A stretch of 5,457 nucleotides of DNA from Collinsella aerofaciens (GTDB lineage: Bacteria > Actinomycetota > Coriobacteriia > Coriobacteriales > Coriobacteriaceae): contig JAJWXI010000122.1 in assembly GCA_021641225.1 (NCBI GenBank), positions 1 through 5,457 of the forward strand. Direction: 5' to 3'. The notes under the pieces were generated by a model. It saw nothing but the letters and a program-made list of their open reading frames with translations. It was not told where the DNA came from and did not search any database. Position numbers and translations under genes: made by a program. The first letter of the stretch is position 1. Each line of letters begins with the position of its first letter. This document shows positions 1 to 5,457 of the stretch, piece after piece.

Positions 1-72
1 CCCTACCGGGAGTAGCCCCGACGGTTGACAAAACTATAGGAACACCCAATGACTACTTGCTTGGCGGCTGGT

Positions 73-1836
73 TTACTTGCTTGCGAACAGCCAGACTAGG
101 ATGATCACCAGGATTGCGGCGACGATGCAGACGATGGCGCCGGTGAATTTGATGCGTGAGTCGCGGGTACGCTCGCGCACCGCGTCCTCGGTGGCCTCGA
201 GCTGGGCGACTTCTCGCTCGGTCTCGGCGTGTTCGGCTTTGTCTCGGGCCAAGGATCCTGCAAGCGACTCAGTGATCTCTGGGTGGTCGTGCACCTCGGT
301 CGCCTGTTCGATAATCGACTGCGCATGCGCGGCATCTGCTTGGGCGTTGGCGATGGTCTGCTCCTGCTCGCGGCGTGCCTTGTCCTCCGCGGCGATCTTC
401 TCGCGCAGTTCGCGCTGACGAGTCGCGGCGGCAGTCTTCGCCGTCTGCAACTCGTCGCGCGCGGCATCGGCTTCGGTCGTCACGGCTTGGTGCGCGCGTT
501 TTGCGTCGGCGATAGGGGCTTGAGCCTGCTCGACGGCCTGCTCGGCTGCGGCAAGTGAATGCTCAAGGTCGGCGGTGATGCGCGGGACATCTTCTTCGGC
601 TTTACGCAGGGCATCTGCCGTGTCGGAAATCAGCATCGAGAGCTCGCTGGTGCGCACCGTATAGTTGGCGGGATTTGCCGAGGGATTGCGTTGCAGCTCG
701 GCATACTCATGACGCAGCGTCTCGAGCTGGGCGCGCGTGGCGTCGACGGTTTGTTGTGCGGCGGCAATGCCGGCGTCTCGCTCTGCCTTCACCTTGTCGC
801 GGATGCGCTTGGAATCCTCAAGACGCCGAACGAGGCGGTTGCCGGTCTCGCGCGAGCTCGTCTCGCGGGCCTCCACGGCATCGAGCGCGGCCTTCAGACG
901 GAGCTCAGTCGCGTCATCCTCTGTCTTCATTTGTTCGAGCTGACCCTTGAGCTCTGTCGCTTTGGAGGCGTGGGCATCACGGTCAATCTCGGCGGCCGCT
1001 GCAGTCTTTTGGGCCGTGGCAATCGCTTGGCGCTGGTCGGCGACGATCTGGTCGTAGCGGCCTGCGATATCCTGGCGCGTCTCGAGTTCCTCGGTCTGGT
1101 CAGCAATGCGCTGCTCAAGTTCGGCCAGGTGGGCGCGGGCATCGGCAAGTGCCTTTTTCGCGGCGTTCATCTCGCGCATGGCCGAGGCGCCCTGGGCGAT
1201 AAAGGTGCCCACGGCGTTCGCGGTGTTCGAGACAGCGGTCCCCAGATCGCGGTTCGCGGCAGGGGAGTGCGAGGCGGTCGGGCGAGCGGTGTCGGCGGCA
1301 TCCGCATCGGCAGCCTGCGGCACGGAGATGTTGCCGGTGCCGCCCTCGACCACAGAAAAGCCTGCTGCGTGCGGGTCGACCGCATCGGCGCCAATCGTGG
1401 GGTGCTCGAGCTGCAGAAACGAGGGCATGGTGCTGCCCTGGTCGGCAACCGGAGTCTCGCCGGGTACGAAGGTCGAGGCTGCCTCGGCGGCCTCCTCTTC
1501 CTCGGCGTCAACGTCAGCGTCGGCCACGGCGTCTTTCATCGCTTTGACGGCATCCATCATGGAGTCCATGACGGCGTCGAGCTCTTCTTCCGAAGACACC
1601 TCGATAGGGCCCGCAGCTTGCGGAGCGGCATCCTGTACGGGGTCGTCGTCCTGAGCGGGCGCATCGTCGTTTTGCTCGCCTGCATCTTCGGCGCCAGGGG
1701 TTTCCGCCGTAGCGCTTTCGTCCAAGATGGGGTCGTCGAGGTCAATATCATCGCAGGTCACAGCATCAGCATCTGCGGTGACGTCTGCGGAATCATCAAT
1801 ATGCTGTTGAGTCTGGGGGTCCAGCTCGTCTGTCAT
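73..1836 (-). CDS. Tail-anchored acidic coiled-coil protein, unknown function
   Basis: No family is recognised. The 587-residue protein has three visible parts. Residues 1-200 are low-complexity and rich in Asp, Glu, Ala and Pro, and so probably disordered. Residues about 221-380 and 403-558 are charged, Ala/Glu/Gln/Arg-rich, almost proline-free helical sequence typical of coiled coil, broken at about 384-396 by an Asn/Pro-containing linker (NPSANPANYTVRT). Residues about 564-584 form one hydrophobic helix preceded by Arg/Lys (RIK) and followed only by ASK. No signal peptide is seen, so the likely topology is a cytoplasmic body anchored by its C-terminal tail. The start at 1836 is preferred over the upstream in-frame ATG at 1968 because GAGGAG lies 9 bases before it and the protein then begins MTDELDPQ; the extra 44 residues of the longer frame look like translated intergenic DNA. 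It stands alone and is divergent from the SDR gene. Roles in envelope organisation, division or scaffolding are only guesses. Confidence 0.85.
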   Translation of the reverse strand: MTDELDPQTQQHIDDSADVTADADAVTCDDIDLDDPILDESATAETPGAEDAGEQNDDAPAQDDDPVQDAAPQAAGPIEVSSEEELDAVMDSMMDAVKAMKDAVADADVDAEEEEAAEAASTFVPGETPVADQGSTMPSFLQLEHPTIGADAVDPHAAGFSVVEGGTGNISVPQAADADAADTARPTASHSPAANRDLGTAVSNTANAVGTFIAQGASAMREMNAAKKALADARAHLAELEQRIADQTEELETRQDIAGRYDQIVADQRQAIATAQKTAAAAEIDRDAHASKATELKGQLEQMKTEDDATELRLKAALDAVEARETSSRETGNRLVRRLEDSKRIRDKVKAERDAGIAAAQQTVDATRAQLETLRHEYAELQRNPSANPANYTVRTSELSMLISDTADALRKAEEDVPRITADLEHSLAAAEQAVEQAQAPIADAKRAHQAVTTEADAARDELQTAKTAAATRQRELREKIAAEDKARREQEQTIANAQADAAHAQSIIEQATEVHDHPEITESLAGSLARDKAEHAETEREVAQLEATEDAVRERTRDSRIKFTGAIVCIVAAILVIILVWLFASK

Positions 1837-1845
1837 AGGTATGTG

Positions 1846-1851
1846 CTCCTC
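1846..1851 (-). promoter_or_regulatory. Ribosome binding site fixing the start of the coiled-coil gene
   Basis: Read on the minus strand this is GAGGAG, 9 bases before the ATG at 1836-1834. It decides between that start and the in-frame ATG 132 bases further upstream, which has no comparable purine-rich site. Confidence 0.7.
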
Positions 1852-1869
1852 ATCGTTGTTTGTCACCCT

Positions 1870-1875
1870 ATGATA
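1870..1875 (-). promoter_or_regulatory. Possible -10 box for the coiled-coil gene
   Basis: Minus-strand TATCAT lies 33 bases before the ATG at 1836 and would give a leader of about 25 bases containing the GAGGAG site. No good -35 hexamer is found 16-18 bases upstream (the sequence there is GC-rich), so this is a weak candidate resting on the -10 match and its position. Confidence 0.25.
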
Positions 1876-1924
1876 AAGTCTCGCGCCGACTTCCCGCGCG
1901 CCGCAGCAAAGTTTCAAAACGTGT

Positions 1925-1941
1925 TCGATGGCTCGCATCGA
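1925..1941. repeat. 17-bp palindrome in the divergent intergenic region, operator-like
   Basis: TCGATG and CATCGA form perfect 6-bp inverted arms around a 5-base centre (GCTCG). The size and symmetry suit a dimeric repressor site, and it lies between two divergent genes, upstream of both. Only one copy is visible, and short palindromes like this can arise by chance. Confidence 0.25.
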
Positions 1942-2051
1942 TAGCAAAAACTCGGCCACTCTATCCATTTTTTACTTGACATTCCCTTCGCCGAAAGACG
2001 TTGCGCCGTTCGCCTGCCATGGGCTTTATTTTTCACTTGAACCCGTTAAAG

Positions 2052-2079
2052 TTGCATTTCAGCTTTTGGCGCGTTTATT
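2052..2079 (+). promoter_or_regulatory. Weak candidate promoter for the SDR gene
   Basis: TTGCAT (2052-2057) and TTTATT (2074-2079) are separated by 16 bases in the AT-richer part of the intergenic region, about 50 bases before the SDR start. Both hexamers match the consensus poorly. A better -35-like TTGACA at 1976-1981 has no -10 partner at the right spacing. The true promoter must lie in about 1950-2085, but the sequence does not settle its position. Confidence 0.2.
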
Positions 2080-2093
2080 TGGATGCGCGCAGT

Positions 2094-2111
2094 CGGCGGG
2101 TGCGCCCGTCG
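2094..2111 (+). promoter_or_regulatory. 5' leader hairpin next to the SDR ribosome binding site
   Basis: Bases 2094-2100 and 2105-2111 pair over 7 bp (one G-T wobble) around a TGCG loop. The hairpin ends 7 bases before the AAAGGA Shine-Dalgarno site at 2119-2124, which it does not cover. It could protect the 5' end of the mRNA or tune translation. That role is inferred, and GC-rich DNA often forms short stems. Confidence 0.35.
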
Positions 2112-2130
2112 CGATTTGAAAGGACTTTAT

Positions 2131-2931
2131 ATGGGACTTTTCACTGGTAAGACCGTGATCGTCACCGGCGGCGGCAAGGCCACGCTTAAGGACGGCTCCG
2201 CTGGCTCCATCGGCTACGGCATCGATATCGCATTTGCCAAGGAGGGCGCGAACCTTGTCATCACTGGCCGCAACGTCGCCAAGCTCGAGGCCGCCAAGGA
2301 GTCTCTCGAGGCCGAGTACGGTGTCAAGGTTCTGCCTGTTCAGGCCGATGTCTCGGCTGGTCAGGACAACGAGGCCGTCGTCCAGAACGTCATCGACAAG
2401 GCTATTGAGGAGTTCGGCCGCATCGACGCCGTCGTCAACAATGCTCAGGCCAGCGCCTCGGGCGTGACCATTGCCGATCACACCATGGACCAGTTCAACC
2501 TCGCCATTTACTCCGGTCTGTATGCCACCTACCTGTACATGCAGAAGGCCTACCCGCACCTGAAGGAGACCAAGGGCTCCGTGGTCAACTTTGCTTCGGG
2601 CGCCGGCCTGTTTGGCAACTATGGCCAGTGCAGCTACGCCGCTGCCAAGGAGGGCATCCGCGGTCTGACCCGCGTCGCTGCCAACGAGTGGGGCAAGGAC
2701 GGCATCAACGTCAATATCGTTTGCCCGCTTGCTTGGACCGCCGCGCTCGAGAACTTCCAGGATGCCTATCCCGAGGCGTTCAAGGCCAACGTCCACATGC
2801 CGCCGGCGGGTCACTACGGCGACGTCGAGAAGGAAATCGGCCGCGTTGTCGTTCAGCTCTGCGGTCCCGACTTTAAGTATATGAACGGCGAGACCGTCAC
2901 CCTCGAGGGTGGCATGGGCCAGCGTCCTTAG
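2131..2931 (+). CDS. Short-chain dehydrogenase/reductase (SDR), substrate unknown
   Basis: This 266-residue cytosolic NAD(P)(H)-dependent oxidoreductase is of normal classical-SDR length. The cofactor loop starts with TGGG (residues 12-15), then carries about ten extra residues before SIGYGI (26-31), where classical members read directly GIGxxI. Arg47 after strand 2 (TGRN) suggests NADP(H). NNAQ (103-106) replaces the usual NNAG. The catalytic Ser156, Tyr169 and Lys173 have the standard 13- and 4-residue spacings (YAAAK). The helix-4 Asn of the usual tetrad seems to be Ser128 or Gly129. The C-terminus has NGETVTLEGG in place of the common tGxxxxvDGG. The start at 2131 is chosen because AAAGGA lies 6 bases before it and MGLFTGKTVIVTGG is a typical SDR N-terminus; an in-frame ATG at 2083 has no such support. 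Codons are strongly G/C-ending (Lys almost all AAG), suggesting good expression. It stands alone between a divergent gene and a terminator. A hydroxysteroid, sugar or ketoacyl substrate is possible; the sequence does not choose. Confidence 0.92.
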   Translation: MGLFTGKTVIVTGGGKATLKDGSAGSIGYGIDIAFAKEGANLVITGRNVAKLEAAKESLEAEYGVKVLPVQADVSAGQDNEAVVQNVIDKAIEEFGRIDAVVNNAQASASGVTIADHTMDQFNLAIYSGLYATYLYMQKAYPHLKETKGSVVNFASGAGLFGNYGQCSYAAAKEGIRGLTRVAANEWGKDGINVNIVCPLAWTAALENFQDAYPEAFKANVHMPPAGHYGDVEKEIGRVVVQLCGPDFKYMNGETVTLEGGMGQRP

Positions 2932-2935
2932 GGGT

Positions 2936-2959
2936 TCCGCCGTTCTACCGAACGGCGGA
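2936..2959 (+). other. Perfect 10-bp hairpin directly after the SDR stop
   Basis: TCCGCCGTTC (2936-2945) pairs fully with GAACGGCGGA (2950-2959) across a TACC loop. It begins 4 bases after the stop codon. No T-run follows, so it is not a classical intrinsic terminator. It may block 3' exonucleases or help pausing before the stronger terminator about 50 bases downstream. Confidence 0.6.
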
Positions 2960-3008
2960 CCGGCCGACGCTGTGCGGGCCGCATTTGGACAATCTGCCGT
3001 TCAATTTC

Positions 3009-3044
3009 AAGGGCGCGACCAGAAGGTCAGCGCCCTTTCATTTC
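3009..3044 (+). terminator. Intrinsic terminator of the SDR transcript
   Basis: AAGGGCGCGACC (3009-3020) pairs with GGTC-A-GCGCCCTT (3025-3037), giving a 12-bp stem with one bulged A and an AGAA loop, followed by a T-rich tail (TTTCATTTC). The minus-strand flank is less T-rich, so it fits best as the end of the plus-strand SDR mRNA. Confidence 0.8.
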
Positions 3045-3158
3045 ACGGCACCTTGTCTCAAATGCGACCCGCTCGCTGACGTTGCCAAAATATCGGCGTT
3101 GCCGTGGCTGGTAAATAGCTCCACTCATCGGGGACGTACTTAAATGAGTGCCCGCAGA

Positions 3159-3226
3159 ATGAAAGTGGATAATCTCCCGTTTTTGGGCTGTGCTTTGGGC
3201 AAAAGTGGGAGATTATCCACGCTCAT
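3159..3226. repeat. Long hairpin at the core of the palindromic element
   Basis: Arms 3165-3178 (GTGGATAATCTCCC) and 3207-3220 are a perfect 14-bp inverted repeat. Pairing continues inward to 3185/3200 with two G-T wobbles, giving a 21-bp stem with a 14-base loop. Outward it continues over 4 bp (3159-3162 with 3223-3226) after a two-base mismatch. No T-run follows on either strand, so it is not a terminator. It could extrude as a cruciform or fold as RNA if transcribed. Confidence 0.85.
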
Positions 3227-3255
3227 CCGGTAAGCGTCCAAAAATCCACGCTCAT
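3215..3255. repeat. Pair of 12-bp direct repeats, 29 bases apart
   Basis: ATCCACGCTCAT occurs exactly at 3215-3226 and 3244-3255. The first copy forms the outer end of the right hairpin arm. The second carries the right-hand AAATGAG box (minus strand). A degenerate form, TCCACTCAT, lies at 3120-3128. The right side of the element therefore seems to have gained an extra copy relative to the left. Confidence 0.7.
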
Positions 3256-3324
3256 TTGCCGTGTCCCTGCCGTATCCTCCTCGCACCAGTTTCTGTCGAG
3301 TCGGTGCTTCTTGCGGGTTGCCCG

Positions 3325-3330
3325 TATAAT
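3325..3330 (+). promoter_or_regulatory. -10 box of the tgt promoter
   Basis: A perfect TATAAT lies 37 bases before the tgt ATG, with transcription expected to begin around 3337-3340. The hexamer 17 bases upstream (3302-3307, CGGTGC) is not a consensus -35, so the promoter may rely on the -10 or an activator. The palindromic element ends about 57 bases upstream. Confidence 0.6.
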
Positions 3331-3367
3331 GGTTTGCGTATGAACCGCAACCAAGGAGTTCCAGTTT

Positions 3368-4507
<1,140 letters not shown>

Positions 4508-4656
4508 GAGCAGCACGGGCGCTTGCAGAGCGCGGGCAACGGCAAGGGGCGAGCGCCGGCCGGTCATCACGTTTGCTAACACCGCTTGCGCGACCGCTGA
4601 CCGATGCCTTGCAAGCACTTGATGCATCGTGGGTACCATACCGAATAGTTGATGTT

Positions 4657-4703
4657 CGGGCGGGTGTTTGGCGCATGGCGTCGACCCCGCCCGTTTCTAT
4701 TTT
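4657..4703 (+). terminator. Intrinsic terminator after tgt, abutting the next ribosome binding site
   Basis: CGGGCGGG (4657-4664) pairs with CCCGCCCG (4686-4693), and the T-rich TTTCTATTTT follows (4694-4703). The stem may extend about three more pairs inward past a bulged T. It ends tgt transcription about 150 bases after the stop. It is only 15 bases from the LOG start codon, so any promoter for that gene either lies upstream of the hairpin or overlaps it. Confidence 0.65.
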
Positions 4704-4717
4704 CGATAGGAGTACCC

Positions 4718-5457
4718 ATGATTAAGAATGAGAACGTCGAGGGTGAGCCCGCCTACGACGAGACGTACCGGCGCGGCCCCGTGGTCATGCGCGGCCCCAT
4801 GATTCCTAAGGACAACACCTACGCCAACCTGCTGGCGCCCGAGGATTCAACCGACTGGTTGCATGCCGATCCGTGGCGCGTCCTTCGTATTCAGGCAGAA
4901 TTCGTCGATGGCTTTGGCGCGCTTGCCGAGCTCGGGCCCGCGGTGACCATCTTCGGCAGTGCCCGCACGCCCAAGACCGATCCGCTCTACAAGGCGGCGC
5001 GTACCGTCGGGCGCAAAATCGCCCAGCGCGGCGTGGCGGTTATCACCGGCGGCGGTCCCGGCGTCATGGAGGCAGCCAACAGGGGAGCGGCGAGCGCCAA
5101 CGGCAAGTCGGTCGGCCTGGGTATCGAGCTTCCGCACGAGCAGGGGCTCAATAAATACGTGAACCTCGGCATGGACTTCCGCTACTTTTTTGTGCGCAAA
5201 ACCATGTTCGTTAAGTACAGCTCGGGCGCCATCGTATTTCCCGGCGGCTTTGGCACGCTCGACGAGATGTTCGAGGTTCTCACGCTGGTGCAGACGCACA
5301 AGGTCAAGCGCATGCCGCTCGTGCTGGTGGGCAGCGAGTACTGGCAGGGCCTGTTCGACTGGCTCAACGGTCCGGTGATGGACGCCGGCATGATCAGTCC
5401 GCTCGATCCGGATCTGGTACACATTACCGACGACCTCAACGAGGCCGTTGACATTGC
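4718..5457 (+). CDS. LOG / TIGR00730-family nucleotide-processing protein, 3' end outside window
   Basis: The frame stays open to the right edge and gives 246 residues without a stop. Proteins of this Rossmann-fold family hydrolyse the N-glycosidic bond of nucleoside 5'-monophosphates; plant and some bacterial members release cytokinins, others act as general nucleotide nucleosidases. The old label lysine decarboxylase is a misannotation. Visible motifs are GGGPGVMEAANRGA (from residue 111), the catalytic-region Arg160-Lys161 (FFVRKTMF), and the signature PGGFGTLDE (175-183) that holds phosphate and the catalytic Glu. About 70 residues precede the first core strand (AVTIFGSAR, from 75), longer than in minimal LOG proteins, and the first 45 or so look disordered and charged. 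The start at 4718 has AGGAG five bases before it; ATG codons at residues 24 and 28 lack such sites. It follows tgt after a terminator. The substrate cannot be told from the sequence. Confidence 0.93.
   Translation, partial: MIKNENVEGEPAYDETYRRGPVVMRGPMIPKDNTYANLLAPEDSTDWLHADPWRVLRIQAEFVDGFGALAELGPAVTIFGSARTPKTDPLYKAARTVGRKIAQRGVAVITGGGPGVMEAANRGAASANGKSVGLGIELPHEQGLNKYVNLGMDFRYFFVRKTMFVKYSSGAIVFPGGFGTLDEMFEVLTLVQTHKVKRMPLVLVGSEYWQGLFDWLNGPVMDAGMISPLDPDLVHITDDLNEAVDI

Larger units (their letters stand above)
3122..3267. repeat. Nested imperfect palindromic element, REP-doublet or MITE-like
   Basis: The left half (plus) reads GGGAC(3131-3135), six bases, AAATGAG(3142-3148), ten bases, then ATGAAAGTGGATAATCTCCC (3159-3178). 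The right half, read on the minus strand, repeats the order: GGGAC(3267-3263), five bases, AAATGAG(3257-3251), a longer spacer, then ATGAGCGTGGATAATCTCCC (3226-3207). Two similar modules thus face each other. The left module also has its own small inverted repeat, CACTCAT (3122-3128) with ATGAGTG (3144-3150). There is no coding potential. It sits between the SDR terminator and the tgt promoter, where REP elements or miniature transposons often lie. No transposase gene is in the window, and family membership is inferred from structure only. Confidence 0.6.

Noticed and set aside
5..25. Possible terminator for the coiled-coil gene on the minus strand
   Set aside because: ACCG/CGGT plus four inner pairs form a bulged 8-bp stem, but no T-run is visible before the window ends, so it cannot be called.
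25..53. Plus-strand TTGACA at 25-30 as a promoter
   Set aside because: No acceptable -10 box lies 16-18 bases downstream, and it would fire antisense into the coiled-coil gene.
559..1944. Plus-strand 461-residue open frame antisense to the coiled-coil gene
   Set aside because: Long antisense frames are common opposite G/C-ending codons. The product is a low-complexity Gly/Arg/Leu/Val mixture without family motifs, while the minus-strand frame has clear domain structure and a ribosome site.
1834..1968. N-terminal extension of the coiled-coil protein to the ATG at 1968
   Set aside because: The extra 44 residues resemble translated intergenic DNA, and GAGGAG is placed correctly for the ATG at 1836.
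2059..2814. Minus-strand 251-residue open frame opposite the SDR
   Set aside because: It is antisense to a gene with intact SDR catalytic motifs; the product is a repetitive Val/Leu/Gly/Asp composition expected from reversing that codon pattern.
3159..3226. Long hairpin as an intrinsic terminator or riboswitch
   Set aside because: There is no T-run on either side and no expected aptamer pattern; it lies upstream of the tgt -10 box, outside the expected tgt leader.

Overview
The window is GC-rich bacterial DNA with purine-rich Shine-Dalgarno sites 5 to 9 bases before each start. It holds three complete protein genes and one cut off at the right edge. The style of the proteins (a divergent bacterial tRNA-guanine transglycosylase, a long LOG-family protein, a classical SDR with a glycine-loop insertion) and the G/C-ending codon use fit a high-GC Gram-positive, most likely a gut Coriobacteriia member such as Collinsella. 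That assignment is an impression from protein style, not a database match. No rRNA, tRNA, CRISPR array, prophage or transposase gene is visible.

Layout. Bases 73-1836 (minus strand) encode a 587-residue acidic, Ala/Glu-rich coiled-coil protein with one hydrophobic helix at its extreme C-terminus, which looks like a tail-anchored cytoplasmic coiled-coil protein of unknown function. A roughly 294-base divergent intergenic region follows, with weak promoter-like sites, a 17-bp palindrome and a hairpin close to the next ribosome binding site. Bases 2131-2931 (plus) encode a short-chain dehydrogenase/reductase, followed by a perfect hairpin and then a strong intrinsic terminator. The gap 2932-3367 also contains a compact, nested, imperfect palindrome of about 140 bp (3122-3267) that resembles a REP doublet or MITE. 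It is the least ordinary piece of non-coding DNA here. A perfect TATAAT box precedes tgt (3368-4507, plus), the queuosine tRNA-modification transglycosylase. A GC-rich hairpin with a T-run ends tgt and lies only 15 bases before the start of a LOG/TIGR00730-family nucleotide-processing gene (4718 to beyond 5457).

How the genes relate. The terminators and separate ribosome binding sites suggest four separate transcription units rather than one operon. No queuosine partner gene (queA, queF, queG, yajC) is beside tgt, so nothing local shows where its base substrate comes from. Both Tgt and LOG proteins act on N-glycosidic bonds of purine (or purine-like) nucleotides, but their adjacency alone does not establish a functional link. 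I found no clear multi-gene novel system. The best leads are the nested palindromic element, the tail-anchored coiled-coil protein, and substitutions near the predicted Tgt base pocket.
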